Origin: Photobacterium kagoshimensis
GTDB lineage: Bacteria; Pseudomonadota; Gammaproteobacteria; Enterobacterales; Vibrionaceae
NCBI RefSeq assembly: GCF_050337045.1
Contig: NZ_JAKJSO010000011.1
Location: forward strand, 294,853-358,852
DNA: 64,000 nucleotides
Direction: 5' to 3'
The notes below the pieces were generated by a model. That model did not search any database and had not been told where the DNA came from. It worked only from the letters and a program-made list of their open reading frames with translations. Positions 7,238 to 16,817 of this stretch are shown piece after piece; within the stretch, counting starts at the first letter, position 1; every line of letters begins with the position of its first letter. A program made the translations under genes and the position numbers.

Positions 7238-9355
7238 TTACTCTGACGTTTTAGCAACCATCACCACCATGCTTCGACCTTTCACTAAAATGCTATTGTG
7301 CGGATAACATGGCGCATCATCAATAGCATAAATATCATGGGGGCTTTCTGCTGAAGTATCTATCACTAAGTGCCAATCGCTTTGATCACAATCGGGAACC
7401 ATAAATTCCAGTGGATCCCAGTACGCATTACACACTATATATAGCTCATCATTAGTCAGCGGGTGGATAACCGTTAGGGCCAGCGAGTGAGAACGCTCCC
7501 CCCAATCTGGCTGGTTCGGTACGACACCGTGCCAGCATATTTCGACTGAATCGAGCACTGAATTCAACGAACGGTGCATGTTCCATTCAAGCGTTGGCTC
7601 AGCGCTACGCAGTTGACTCAATAAGGCCACAAAGCGGTGTAAGTCGGGATGCTTGTCCACCAGCGTCCAATCAAACCAACTCAACTCGTTATTTTGACAA
7701 TACGCATTATTGTTGCCCTGCTGGGTCCGTCGTACTTCATCGCCCATATTAATCATCGGGGTTCCTAACGACAGAAACAGGGTGGCCAGCATATTTTTAC
7801 ATTGGCGATGACGCAGGCTTTCAATCTCAGCAATATCGGTTGGGCCTTCAACACCGTAATTACACGAAAGATTATGGTTATCACCATCACGGTTATCTTC
7901 TCCGTTAGCCCAATTATGTTTTTCGTTGTAACTCACCAGATCATTCAAGGTGAAGCCGTCATGGGCACAAATAAAGTTCACCGAACGGTGCGGGGAATGG
8001 TGCTGACTACCGTAAATATCGGGTGAACCTAAAATACGAGAGGCAAAGCGACTAATACAATTGGCATCTCCGCGCCAAAACGCACGTACATCATCACGGT
8101 ACTTACCGTTCCATTCATTCCAACGATCGCCAATAAAAGAACCAACTTGATACAAACCCGCTGCATCCCACGCTTCTGCAATGATCTTGGTGCTGCTTAG
8201 AATCGGATCGGAATCGATAGACCACAATAACGGCGGCTGCTTCATGGGATTACCGTCGCTGTCTCTCGCCAACACCGAGGCTAAATCAAAGCGGAAGCCA
8301 TCCACTTTCATTTCAGTGACCCAAAAATGGAGCGCATCAATGATCATCCGACGCAACACGCTGTGGTTAGCATTACAAGTGTTACCACACCCGCTATAGT
8401 TGGCGTATTTACCCGTTTCTTTGTCGGTCAGATAATAAGTGCGGTTCTGCAGCCCTTTAAAACAAAAGGTCGGGCCATTTTCGTCCCCTTCTGCGGTGTG
8501 GTTGAACACCACGTCCAAGATCACTTCGATCCCCGCTTTATGTAGCTCGCGGACTAACAGCTTAAATTCATGAATGGCCGCTAAAGGATCTTGTTCAATA
8601 CTGTAACCCGCATGCACTGCGAAAAAATTAATCGGGCTATAGCCCCAATAATTATCACGCCCCTCAGGGGCATCCGAAATATCAAACTGCTGGATGGGCA
8701 TCAACTCAACAGCAGTGACACCAAGCGATTTCAAGTACGGAATTTTCTCGATAATACCGGCATAGGTGCCGCGCTTAGCTTGCGCTACGCCTGAATTAGG
8801 GTGCTGAGTAAACCCTGCCACATGCATCTCATAGATCACGGTATCGGTTAACGAATGGCGCGGCGATTGACTGTCTTGCCAGTCAAATGTCTGATGATCA
8901 ACCACCACACTTTTGATGCAAGCATCCATGTTAGAGCCTGCGTCAATGGCGCGTTGGCGCTGGTAATTATCACTAAAACAAATCGCGTGGCTGTAAGGGT
9001 CGATCAGCACTTTGTCTTTATCAAAGCGCAGCCCTTTATCGGGTTGCCAAGGACCATCCACTTGAAAGGCATACACTTGGCCATGGCTAATATTGGCAAT
9101 AAACACAAACCAGTAATGGCCGCGTTTATGAATAGAAGGATCGAGGTCGAAAGAAAGGAAAGGTTCGCTGTCGTTACGGTGATGAAATAGATGTAGTACC
9201 ACTTGAGTAGCATGCTTAGAGTATAAGCTAAAATTCACCCCAGCTTTCTTGACCGATGCCCCTAACGGATAGGCTTTACCCGGCCATGAATAGATATCTT
9301 GTTCTTTCGCTAGCGCGGGTTGTTCATTAATTTTTACCACACTTGCCACGTCCAT
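7238..9355 (-). CDS. glgX: Glycogen debranching enzyme GlgX / isoamylase-type glycosidase
   Basis: GH13 enzyme that hydrolyses alpha-1,6 branches of (limit-dextrin) glycogen. An N-terminal CBM48-like domain (about residues 20-110) precedes the barrel. Conserved regions are DVVFNHTAEGD, GFRFDLASV (nucleophile Asp), IIAEAWDAAG (acid/base Glu) and CAHDGFTLND. The first in-frame start lies 7 codons upstream, but CTGGAGG six nt before ATGGACGTG places the start at 9355, giving 705 aa. That is longer than E. coli GlgX (657). No other glycogen gene is in the window, so it stands alone here. Confidence 0.88.
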   Translation of the reverse strand: MDVASVVKINEQPALAKEQDIYSWPGKAYPLGASVKKAGVNFSLYSKHATQVVLHLFHHRNDSEPFLSFDLDPSIHKRGHYWFVFIANISHGQVYAFQVDGPWQPDKGLRFDKDKVLIDPYSHAICFSDNYQRQRAIDAGSNMDACIKSVVVDHQTFDWQDSQSPRHSLTDTVIYEMHVAGFTQHPNSGVAQAKRGTYAGIIEKIPYLKSLGVTAVELMPIQQFDISDAPEGRDNYWGYSPINFFAVHAGYSIEQDPLAAIHEFKLLVRELHKAGIEVILDVVFNHTAEGDENGPTFCFKGLQNRTYYLTDKETGKYANYSGCGNTCNANHSVLRRMIIDALHFWVTEMKVDGFRFDLASVLARDSDGNPMKQPPLLWSIDSDPILSSTKIIAEAWDAAGLYQVGSFIGDRWNEWNGKYRDDVRAFWRGDANCISRFASRILGSPDIYGSQHHSPHRSVNFICAHDGFTLNDLVSYNEKHNWANGEDNRDGDNHNLSCNYGVEGPTDIAEIESLRHRQCKNMLATLFLSLGTPMINMGDEVRRTQQGNNNAYCQNNELSWFDWTLVDKHPDLHRFVALLSQLRSAEPTLEWNMHRSLNSVLDSVEICWHGVVPNQPDWGERSHSLALTVIHPLTNDELYIVCNAYWDPLEFMVPDCDQSDWHLVIDTSAESPHDIYAIDDAPCYPHNSILVKGRSMVVMVAKTSE

Positions 9356-9423
9356 GATTGCCTCCAGGCAAAGCAAACGAGTTGCATATTTACGTCAACT
9401 ATATACCTCCCTTTATCAGATAC

Positions 9424-9453
9424 AAAAAAAGCCGTCACATCAGTGACGGCTTT
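9424..9453 (-). terminator. Rho-independent terminator of prfC
   Basis: AAAGCCGTCAC and GTGACGGCTTT pair with an ATCA loop, followed on the minus strand by seven U. It lies 27 bp after the prfC stop and before glgX. Confidence 0.9.
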
Positions 9454-9480
9454 AGCAATTTATTGCCCAGAATACCGTGA

Positions 9481-11061
9481 TTAGTGTTCGCGAGTCGCGC
9501 GGAAATCAACCTCTGGGAAACGCTCACGAGCCAGGTTAAGGTTAACCATGGTCGGTGCGATGTAACTCAGGTTATCACCACCATCTAGCGCGAGGTTTTG
9601 TTGGTTCTTACGTTTGAAGTCTTCTAACTTCTTCACGTCATCACACTCAATCCAACGTGCCGTTGCTACGTTAACACCTTCGTAGATCGCTTCTACGTTG
9701 TATTCTGCTTTCAAGCGCGCAACCACCACATCAAACTGCAGCACACCAACCGCACCAACGATCAGGTCGTTGTTTTGTAGCGGACGGAATACCTGTACCG
9801 CACCTTCTTCAGAAAGCTGTACTAGGCCTTTTAGCAATTGCTTTTGCTTCAGTGGATCTTTTAGGCGAATACGACGGAACAGTTCAGGCGCAAAGTTAGG
9901 AATACCCGCAAACTTCAGGTTCTCGCCTTGCGTAAAGGTATCACCAATTTGGATCGTACCGTGGTTGTGCAAACCAATAATATCACCAGCAAAGGCTTGC
10001 TCTGCACGTGAACGGTCACCCGCCATGAAAGTTACCGCGTCCGAAATGCTGACATTTTTGCCAGTACGTACGTGGTTCATTTTCATGCCTTGGTTGTAAG
10101 TACCCGACACAATACGCATAAAGGCGATACGGTCACGGTGCTTAGGATCCATGTTTGCTTGAATTTTGAATACAAAGCCAGAGAACTTCTCTTCTTTTGC
10201 TTCAACATCACGCTCGTTCGCTTTACGCGTTTGTGGCGCGGGTGCCCACTTAGTAAGACCGTCTAGCATGTGGTCAACACCGAAGTTACCCAATGCAGTA
10301 CCAAAGTAGACTGGCGTTAGCTCACCGGCTAGGAACAGGTCGTGGTCAAACTCAGGGCATGCGCCAACAACGAGTTCGATTTCTTCACGCACGCTTTCTG
10401 CTAGATCATCACCCACTGCTGCGTTTAGCTCTGGGTTGTCTAGGCCTTTAATGATCCGTACTTCTTGAATTTCATGACCGTGGCCAGATTCATACAAGAT
10501 CGTTTCATCGCGGTGAATATGGTAAACACCTTTAAATTCTTTACCACAACCAATCGGCCATGAAATAGGTGCACAAGCCATACCTAGCTCGCTTTCTACT
10601 TCATCGAGCACTTCCATTGGGTCGCGAACATCACGGTCCAATTTGTTCATGAAGGTGACAATCGGCGTATCACGCAGACGCGTAACTTCCATTAGCTTAC
10701 GGGTACGATCCTCGACACCTTTCGCGGCATCGATAACCATTAGACATGAGTCAACCGCGGTAAGCGTACGGTAAGTATCTTCCGAGAAATCTTCGTGTCC
10801 AGGGGTATCGAGTAGGTTTACTAGGCAATCGTTGTATGGGAACTGCATCACGGATGTTGTTACCGAGATACCACGTTCTTTTTCCATTTCCATCCAGTCA
10901 GACTTAGCATGCTGGTTAGAACCACGGCCTTTTACTGTACCTGCTTTTTGAATCGCGTTTCCGAATAACAATACTTTTTCAGTGATTGTTGTTTTACCCG
11001 CATCGGGGTGAGAAATGATAGCAAACGTACGGCGTTTACCCACTTCTTGTAGAAAAGACAT
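9481..11061 (-). CDS. prfC: Peptide chain release factor 3 (RF3)
   Basis: Translational GTPase that recycles RF1/RF2 from the ribosome after termination. The G domain shows SHPDAGKTT (G1), DTPGHEDFSEDT (G3) and NKLDRD (G4). The product from MSFLQEVGKRRTFAIIS is 526 aa, matching RF3 (529 in E. coli). The frame extends 20 codons upstream (MGLAHMAHR...), but family alignment favours the inner ATG at 11061. AACAGGA is the only visible ribosome-site candidate and sits a little far upstream. Confidence 0.95.
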   Translation of the reverse strand: MSFLQEVGKRRTFAIISHPDAGKTTITEKVLLFGNAIQKAGTVKGRGSNQHAKSDWMEMEKERGISVTTSVMQFPYNDCLVNLLDTPGHEDFSEDTYRTLTAVDSCLMVIDAAKGVEDRTRKLMEVTRLRDTPIVTFMNKLDRDVRDPMEVLDEVESELGMACAPISWPIGCGKEFKGVYHIHRDETILYESGHGHEIQEVRIIKGLDNPELNAAVGDDLAESVREEIELVVGACPEFDHDLFLAGELTPVYFGTALGNFGVDHMLDGLTKWAPAPQTRKANERDVEAKEEKFSGFVFKIQANMDPKHRDRIAFMRIVSGTYNQGMKMNHVRTGKNVSISDAVTFMAGDRSRAEQAFAGDIIGLHNHGTIQIGDTFTQGENLKFAGIPNFAPELFRRIRLKDPLKQKQLLKGLVQLSEEGAVQVFRPLQNNDLIVGAVGVLQFDVVVARLKAEYNVEAIYEGVNVATARWIECDDVKKLEDFKRKNQQNLALDGGDNLSYIAPTMVNLNLARERFPEVDFRATREH

Positions 11062-11303
11062 AAGCGTTGATAATCCTGTTAGAGATTTCACTGACCGGTG
11101 AGCCATGTGAGCTAAGCCCAATGATTCACCCGAAAATTAGAATAATTTGTCTGCACAGCAGGGAGTTATAATTAACAGACCTCGGTAATTACATCTCGAC
11201 CTCATGGTATGCAAAAATGAAAAACGCGTATCGCGCAGAAAAGTGGCGGAATTATACGCAAAGTCATCACAAAGAAACAGTCATAACCCCGCGTAAGATC
11301 CGA

Positions 11304-11750
11304 TTACATTACCATGTAGGTCATGATTAATGCGTCTTCGCGACCATTCTCTGCGGGGTAGTACCCTTCGCGTCGATTGATTTCATTAAAACCCAGTGCT
11401 TCGTACAATTGTGAAGCGCGGGTATTGCTGGCACGGACTTCAAGCCAGATATCTTCAGCACCCTGCTCACGCATCTGCGACATAAAGCCATCAAGCAAGG
11501 TTTTACCATAGCCTTTACCTTGTGCTTGCGGATCAATTGCAATATTAAGCAAGGTCGCTTCACCTGCGACCAGCTGGCCAAAACAATAGCCCACCAGCGT
11601 ATTATCAACCAGTAAGGCGAGATTATAGGCTCGCTTACTCGGCTCGGCACGAACCATAGATTCCGCCCAAGGAAAGGCATGAGCAGCCTGCTCAATGTGC
11701 CATACGGCATCAAGATGTTGTGTATCTAACGAAACGATATTAATTGTCAT
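11304..11750 (-). CDS. rimI: Ribosomal protein bS18 N-alanine acetyltransferase RimI
   Basis: GNAT acetyltransferase acting on the N-terminus of ribosomal protein S18. The acetyl-CoA loop QAQGKGYGKTLL and the C-terminal YEALGFNEINRREGYYP are typical. The 148-aa form starting MTINIVSLDTQHLDAVW has exactly the length of E. coli RimI; the longer frame to 11897 runs through the end of holD and is not used. It overlaps holD by 11 nt, the same holD-rimI pairing as in E. coli. Confidence 0.93.
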   Translation of the reverse strand: MTINIVSLDTQHLDAVWHIEQAAHAFPWAESMVRAEPSKRAYNLALLVDNTLVGYCFGQLVAGEATLLNIAIDPQAQGKGYGKTLLDGFMSQMREQGAEDIWLEVRASNTRASQLYEALGFNEINRREGYYPAENGREDALIMTYMVM

Positions 11751-12141
11751 AAGAACAGATCTGCTGCCATAGGGCTTTTTTAGCTGCGGGATTCGTATGC
11801 ATAGTTGAAATTGCCGCAGACTGAAGCGCTTGTACCCCAACAGGGGCGGCGATTGTACAGCCCGCGATCCAACACCATACCAGTTGATGCTGACCAAGTT
11901 GCTCTAATGCACTTGGTGGCAACATTAATGCTTGTTCTGGCGTGAGTTTCATACTTTTCAAAATGCGGCCAAATAGCCAAGCATCCTGGTCGGTAAGTGT
12001 CTCTGCGGTAATAAAAAGCAGCTTGCACTCATCAGGTAAGTTGATGACAGGCACTTCAAGCGCAGGAAAACATTCTGGCTTACGGATCTGCCAATATGTC
12101 AGCCCCATTTCTTGCAACACCTGAATATCTCGTTGCTTCAT
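11740..12141 (-). CDS. holD: DNA polymerase III psi subunit HolD
   Basis: The psi subunit joins the clamp loader to chi and single-strand-binding protein. The 133-aa product starting MKQRDIQVLQEMGLTYWQIR has the HolD N-terminal helix pattern (Q-x-x-x-G-[IL]-T-x-W-x-[LI]-R), which binds the clamp loader. The WQIRKPECF and LTDQDAWLFGRILKSMKL segments also fit. The start at 12141 is chosen over an upstream in-frame one because it fits family length (137 in E. coli). It is upstream of and overlapping rimI. Confidence 0.88.
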   Translation of the reverse strand: MKQRDIQVLQEMGLTYWQIRKPECFPALEVPVINLPDECKLLFITAETLTDQDAWLFGRILKSMKLTPEQALMLPPSALEQLGQHQLVWCWIAGCTIAAPVGVQALQSAAISTMHTNPAAKKALWQQICSYDN

Positions 12142-12238
12142 GCCTACTCTACTCTTATCCGCTGCCATTAAGGGCGGCAATGCTACCAAATTCAGCGAAC
12201 ACCACCAAGGTGAATTCGCACTCTCTGGCTAATGATAA

Positions 12239-12266
12239 AACAAAACCACCCGCAGGTGGTTTTGTT
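12239..12266. terminator. Terminator after yhbS
   Basis: AACAAAACCACC and GGTGGTTTTGTT form a perfect 12-bp stem around CGCA with U-rich flanks on both strands. It serves yhbS on the minus strand, 28 bp after its stop. Confidence 0.85.
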
Positions 12267-12294
12267 GATGTGCAAGGTTAAAACCAGCTTATGA

Positions 12295-12798
12295 TTACAA
12301 AGCTGCAAACTCAGCGCTGTATTCCACTATGCCTTGATGGCCAGCTAACGTATCAGGCAATAATTCAATCACCATAAATGCTTCTACTGGTACGTCCCAA
12401 CGGCAATTTAGACCTTTATCAGCCGCGGTGGTAAAGCCAACTCGTTGGTAATAATTAGGATCCCCTAATACCACAACCACTGGGTAGCCCAGCTCAGCCA
12501 GAATATTTTTTGCTTCGTCTAACAATGCAAGCCCAATACCTTGGCGCTGATATTCAGGCGAAATCGTTAATGGTGCTAACCCTTGCCAGCCATTATCTTG
12601 GCCATCGACCGTTACCGGGCTCAAACAAAGGTGGCCAACAACTTCACCATCATCATTACATGCCACCAGTGACAATGTACGATTACCATTTTCACGTAAC
12701 GCCATGACAAGATTTGCTTCGGCGTCTGTCTCAAACGTTTTTTTCAATAAACGGTCGACAGGAAGAATATCAACGGGCGCCTCGGTTCTAATGAGCAT
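12295..12798 (-). CDS. yhbS: GNAT N-acetyltransferase YhbS
   Basis: A 167-aa acetyltransferase with the acetyl-CoA motif EYQRQGIGLALLDEA and the conserved VVLGDPNYYQRVGF segment that marks the YhbS branch. The start MLIRTEAPVDILPVDRLL also matches E. coli YhbS. Its physiological substrate is uncertain to me. It overlaps the end of ubiT by 11 nt and forms a ubiT-yhbS transcript, as in E. coli. Confidence 0.88.
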   Translation of the reverse strand: MLIRTEAPVDILPVDRLLKKTFETDAEANLVMALRENGNRTLSLVACNDDGEVVGHLCLSPVTVDGQDNGWQGLAPLTISPEYQRQGIGLALLDEAKNILAELGYPVVVVLGDPNYYQRVGFTTAADKGLNCRWDVPVEAFMVIELLPDTLAGHQGIVEYSAEFAAL

Positions 12799-13309
12799 TC
12801 ACTACCTCTTGCTCAGCCGCCGCATCTTTCATTCCTTGTTGAATGAAGTCTGCCGACTGCTGCAGGAAAAATGTTAACGGTTTTGGCAGTGCGTCAAGAT
12901 CGATGCTATCCATCAAGTTCTTCACTTCCAAACCTAATTCTGTATCCCCTTCAATGCGAAGACGACGCTGGAAGAATAATGTATCTGGGTCTTCCTTACG
13001 AGCAGCAATTAACACTAAATCGTTACATTCACCGCTAAAGCTGACGTCTTCTTGCTCAACATGTTGAGACACCACCAGTTTCTCGTTTTGGAAACTGATA
13101 AACCACTGCAGACCTAAATCTCGAACTTCCACTTTTAACCAGCGATCTTCTAAAAACTCAAAGTCACCATCGTCCAATGCTTCTTTAAATACTAGAGACA
13201 AACCTTCTAGCATCATTTTTTGTTGTACTGCAAAAGGCATTACCTTCGCAGGAATGCGTAACAAAGCTGGGCCATGCTGAACCATGTGTTTACGAATTTG
13301 AGCAATCAC
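12788..13309 (-). CDS. ubiT: Ubiquinone biosynthesis accessory protein UbiT (SCP2 domain)
   Basis: Lipid-binding factor of the oxygen-independent ubiquinone pathway, thought to deliver isoprenoid quinone intermediates to UbiU-UbiV. The 173 aa contain an SCP2-like fold (LVFKEALDDGDFEFLEDRWLKVEV at about residues 40-63, with a DTLFFQRRLRIEGDTELGLEVKNLMD core). The start is GTG, with AGGAA eight nt upstream. UbiU and UbiV are encoded 2.5 kb away on the opposite strand. An FNR-like box at 13398-13411 suggests anaerobic control. Confidence 0.9.
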   Translation of the reverse strand: MIAQIRKHMVQHGPALLRIPAKVMPFAVQQKMMLEGLSLVFKEALDDGDFEFLEDRWLKVEVRDLGLQWFISFQNEKLVVSQHVEQEDVSFSGECNDLVLIAARKEDPDTLFFQRRLRIEGDTELGLEVKNLMDSIDLDALPKPLTFFLQQSADFIQQGMKDAAAEQEVVNAH

Positions 13310-13397
13310 CGATGTGTTTCCTATTTATACTTATGTCTATATGGGTTGGAGAAAGGTTAACCTCCCCGAAGTTTGATCATCATTGTAAGCAGGCCGA

Positions 13398-13411
13398 TTG
13401 ATAAATATCAT
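13398..13411. promoter_or_regulatory. FNR-like box between ubiT and rocS
   Basis: TTGATAAATATCAT matches the FNR consensus TTGAT-N4-ATCAA with one mismatch. It is about 90 bp before ubiT on one strand and 145 bp before the GGDEF-EAL gene on the other. A TACAAT -10 candidate for ubiT at 13382-13387 would place the box near -30, so activation versus repression is open. Confidence 0.55.
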
Positions 13412-13555
13412 GCCTTGAGTCAAAAAAAAGGCTTCTACAAAGGGAAAGTTTAGCGCTCACTTCTAGCCGCAGGTATAATGAGCCCTATTTTTCACATTTC
13501 TTATACCTCTTGTGAAACATTAAACCAATCAAACAAAATAGGTGACGTCAGAACG

Positions 13556-15595
13556 ATGCCAACAGAGCAGCTTACTTATTGGTTTCCACTGCTAACAGAC
13601 AACAGTCCGTTTCTTTTTGCCGTTCTCGATCAAGAGCACAACTACCTTGTTGTGAATAATCGCTACTGCGAACTCAGTGGTTATACCCGTGAAGAACTCG
13701 TTGGTTGCTGCGATAAAGACATCTTAGGCCACACCTATTACCAAACGCTTCAGCCATACTACCAACGAGCCTTTAATGGTGAATCGGTAGAAGGTGAAGT
13801 GGTGCTCAACGACAATCGCCACGATACCTCGATGCACTTTAGCCTCACCCCACTGCGTGACGATGCGGGGAAGGTGCAATATATCGTGCTGCACTCTGCC
13901 GATACCTCTGAGCGCCAAGTGCTGGTGAAATCCCTTGAAGAGTTAGAGCACCAACTCAATCAGCTACATGAAAGTAGCAGCGATGGCATTTGCATGATTG
14001 AAAACAGTATCGTGCTGTCAGCCAACCAACGGGCTGCCACTATGCTGGGGTTTAGCTCTGCCAAAGATCTGTTAGGGGAAGATCTTGGCCGCATTATTTT
14101 TGATTTCCAAAGTCAGCGTGTTCTGGGCACTCAGCTCAACCATCAACCAACGAGTGAGTCTCGCCGTTGCTACATCGGCCCTGAAGCGACACAAGACACG
14201 ACCTTTTTATTGTCACTGTCTGATGTCACCATGCTGGGTTCACCCGCTAAATTGGCGCTGTTGCGTACCCCGACCAACAACCGATTACCGCAAGGACAAA
14301 TCGACCAATTAGTCCAAACCGATGCACTGACTGGCCTATATAACCGCCATGGTTTTACCCGTAAACTAGAACAAAATATCACCGCAAATACCCCCTTGGT
14401 GATGCTGTACCTCGATGTCGATAACTTCAAGAACATTAACGATTCACTGGGTCACCATATTGGTGATCGGGTATTGCAAGAAATCGCCCAACGGCTAAAA
14501 CAACTGCTGCCTGATGATGCCATCATCGGCCACCTCGGTGGCGATGAGTTTGGTATCTTACTGCTCAACCCCGAGCACGAACGTATTGGTGATTTACTGT
14601 CACAGCAAATCATCGCGCTGGTGAGCCAGCCATTTAACCTGCATCACTTTAGTAAACACATCGCCTGCTCTATTGGCCTAGTGAACTACCCAGGTAACGG
14701 TAATGATGCGCGCATTTTGCTGCAAAATGCCGATACCGCAATGTACGAAGCCAAAAACCGTGGTCGTAACCGTTTCGTCAAGTTTGATGAAAGCATGAAT
14801 AAAGAGGCGCGAATGCGTCTATGGCTTGAAATCGAACTGCAAAAAGCGCTGCAAAAAAACGGGCTAGAAGTCTGGTATCAACCGAAAGTCAACGCCAAAG
14901 ACTTTTCCATCGACGGTGCCGAAGCTTTAGTACGCTGGAAACACCCTGTCGAAGGCTATATCAGCCCAGCTCAATTTATCCCAGTCGCTGAGCGTTCTGG
15001 TTTGATTGAACAGCTAGGGCGTGTGGTGATGCGTGAGGTCTTCACCACAGTGCGCGAGTGGAAAAAACAGGGGCTGTTACAAGGCCGTGTGGCGATTAAT
15101 TTATCCCCCCAGCAATTTGGTAACCCAAACCTAATTTTATTTATCGATAAATTACGTAAGAGCACAGGGATCAATCCCAGTGACATTACGTTTGAGCTGA
15201 CCGAAAGTGCAATGATGACAGATGGTGAGCACGCCATTCAAATGCTAAAAGCGATCAAAAAGCTGGGCTTTGCTCTCTCTATTGATGACTTTGGTACTGG
15301 CTACTCGTCACTGTCTTATTTAGCCCGTTTCCCACTTGACGAACTCAAAGTCGATCGCGCCTTTATTAAAGACATTGAAACCGTGCCCAAACAAGTGACC
15401 TTAATTGAAAACATCATTAATTTAGGTAAATCACTCAATATGAGTGTGGTGGCCGAAGGCGTCGAAACCCACCAGCAAGCAACGCTATTATCAAACCTTA
15501 ACTGTGACTCGATTCAAGGTTTCCACTTTTTCCGCCCACAGCCAAAGCATGAGCTAGAAGCCGTTTTAGTGAAAAATAGCCGTCAGAGTGCATAA
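13556..15595 (+). CDS. rocS: PAS-PAS-GGDEF-EAL cyclic-di-GMP turnover protein (RocS-like)
   Basis: A cytoplasmic c-di-GMP enzyme; no membrane segment is seen. From MPTEQLTYWFPLL it has 679 aa. A PAS domain (FAVLDQEHNYLVVNNRYC), a second weaker PAS (SSDGICMIENSIVLSANQR), an intact GGDEF site (HLGGDEFGILLL) and an intact EAL domain follow in order. In the EAL domain EALVRW, NLSPQQF, ELTESAMM, SIDDFGTGYSS, ELKVDRAF and VVAEGVETH carry all usual metal and catalytic residues. It could therefore be bifunctional. The frame opens 26 codons earlier; the inner ATG has AGGTGA upstream. The symbol rests on similarity of content and gene context to Vibrio cholerae RocS from memory. Confidence 0.85.
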   Translation: MPTEQLTYWFPLLTDNSPFLFAVLDQEHNYLVVNNRYCELSGYTREELVGCCDKDILGHTYYQTLQPYYQRAFNGESVEGEVVLNDNRHDTSMHFSLTPLRDDAGKVQYIVLHSADTSERQVLVKSLEELEHQLNQLHESSSDGICMIENSIVLSANQRAATMLGFSSAKDLLGEDLGRIIFDFQSQRVLGTQLNHQPTSESRRCYIGPEATQDTTFLLSLSDVTMLGSPAKLALLRTPTNNRLPQGQIDQLVQTDALTGLYNRHGFTRKLEQNITANTPLVMLYLDVDNFKNINDSLGHHIGDRVLQEIAQRLKQLLPDDAIIGHLGGDEFGILLLNPEHERIGDLLSQQIIALVSQPFNLHHFSKHIACSIGLVNYPGNGNDARILLQNADTAMYEAKNRGRNRFVKFDESMNKEARMRLWLEIELQKALQKNGLEVWYQPKVNAKDFSIDGAEALVRWKHPVEGYISPAQFIPVAERSGLIEQLGRVVMREVFTTVREWKKQGLLQGRVAINLSPQQFGNPNLILFIDKLRKSTGINPSDITFELTESAMMTDGEHAIQMLKAIKKLGFALSIDDFGTGYSSLSYLARFPLDELKVDRAFIKDIETVPKQVTLIENIINLGKSLNMSVVAEGVETHQQATLLSNLNCDSIQGFHFFRPQPKHELEAVLVKNSRQSA

Positions 15596-15640
15596 TCCGC
15601 ACCTGTATTCGCACAAAAAATTGTCCTAAATCAATAAAAA

Positions 15641-15667
15641 CCTGCCTGAAATCAAAACTTAGGCAGG
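15641..15667. repeat. Inverted repeat after the GGDEF-EAL gene
   Basis: CCTGCCT and AGGCAGG flank a 13-nt loop about 45 bp after the stop codon. No U-run follows on the plus strand; five T follow on the minus strand. A weak terminator is possible. Confidence 0.35.
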
Positions 15668-15797
15668 CTAAGCCCCCTAGTATTTCGCCTATCAAAATTG
15701 AAAACATATATTGAGCAACAACCATTAATACTTTGTGGGTATTTATGGTATGCCTTGATATACCTTCATTCATCAAGCACTGGTAGATAAATATAAT

Positions 15798-16805
15798 ATG
15801 GAGCTGCTTTGCCCCGCTGGTAACCTTCCAGCCTTGAAAACCGCCATCGATAATGGCGCAGATGCGGTCTACATCGGCTTTAAAGACGATACAAATGCCC
15901 GCCACTTCGCTGGTTTAAACTTTACAGGACGTAAATTAGAAAAAGCGGTTGAGTACGTGCGCGATCACGACAAGAAACTGCATGTTGCCCTTAATACCTT
16001 CGCCCACCCTGACGGCTTCAACCGTTGGACCAAAGCGGTAGATAACGCGGCAGCGATGGGCGTCGATGCGCTAATTGTGGCTGATATCGCGGTACTTGAA
16101 TACGCAGCAACCCAATACCCAGATCTTGAGTTACACCTTTCAGTGCAGGCATCTGCAACCAATACCGCCGCCATTGATTTTTATAAAAATAACTTCAATG
16201 TAAAGCGTGTCGTGTTACCCCGCGTATTGTCGATCCATCAAGTTAAGCAACTCGCTCGTAATACCGATATGGATCTTGAAGTGTTTGCTTTTGGTAGCCT
16301 ATGTATTATGTCTGAAGGCCGCTGCTACCTGTCGTCGTACATGACAGGTGAATCACCTAATACCGTGGGCGCGTGTTCTCCAGCAAAATACGTGCGCTGG
16401 CAAGAAACCGCAACGGGCCTAGAATCTCGCCTTAATAACATTCTGATTGATCAATACGCTGAAGGCGAAAACGCGGGCTACCCGACTCTGTGTAAAGGCC
16501 GTTTTGATGTCAATATCAGTGGTGAAAACCGTCGTTACCATGCGTTAGAAGAGCCGACCAGCTTAAACACGCTAGAGATTTTACCTGAGTTATTCAAAGC
16601 CAATATTGCTTCAGTGAAGATTGAAGGCCGTCAACGTAGCCCTGCCTACGTTGAGCAAGTAACCCGCACTTGGCGCGCGGCGATTGATCGCTATAAAGCC
16701 AACCCAGAAGGCTACAGCGTGGAACCCGCTTGGAATGCTTGCTTAGGCAATGTTTCTGAAGGCAAACAAACCACACTGGGTGCTTACCACCGTAAATGGC
16801 AATAA
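15798..16805 (+). CDS. ubiU: UbiU, O2-independent ubiquinone hydroxylation (peptidase U32 family)
   Basis: With UbiV it forms the [4Fe-4S]-containing heterodimer that hydroxylates ubiquinone precursors without oxygen. The 335-aa U32-type protein starts MELLCPAGNLPALKTAID. It retains four cysteines where UbiU cluster ligands are expected: FGSLCIMSEGRC, VGACSP and TLCKGRF. UbiV starts 13 nt downstream, so they are co-translated. A poor FNR-like sequence (TTGTCCTAAATCAA at 15621-15634) lies upstream. Length matches E. coli UbiU (331). Confidence 0.93.
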   Translation: MELLCPAGNLPALKTAIDNGADAVYIGFKDDTNARHFAGLNFTGRKLEKAVEYVRDHDKKLHVALNTFAHPDGFNRWTKAVDNAAAMGVDALIVADIAVLEYAATQYPDLELHLSVQASATNTAAIDFYKNNFNVKRVVLPRVLSIHQVKQLARNTDMDLEVFAFGSLCIMSEGRCYLSSYMTGESPNTVGACSPAKYVRWQETATGLESRLNNILIDQYAEGENAGYPTLCKGRFDVNISGENRRYHALEEPTSLNTLEILPELFKANIASVKIEGRQRSPAYVEQVTRTWRAAIDRYKANPEGYSVEPAWNACLGNVSEGKQTTLGAYHRKWQ

Positions 16806-16817
16806 AGGAGCCAACGA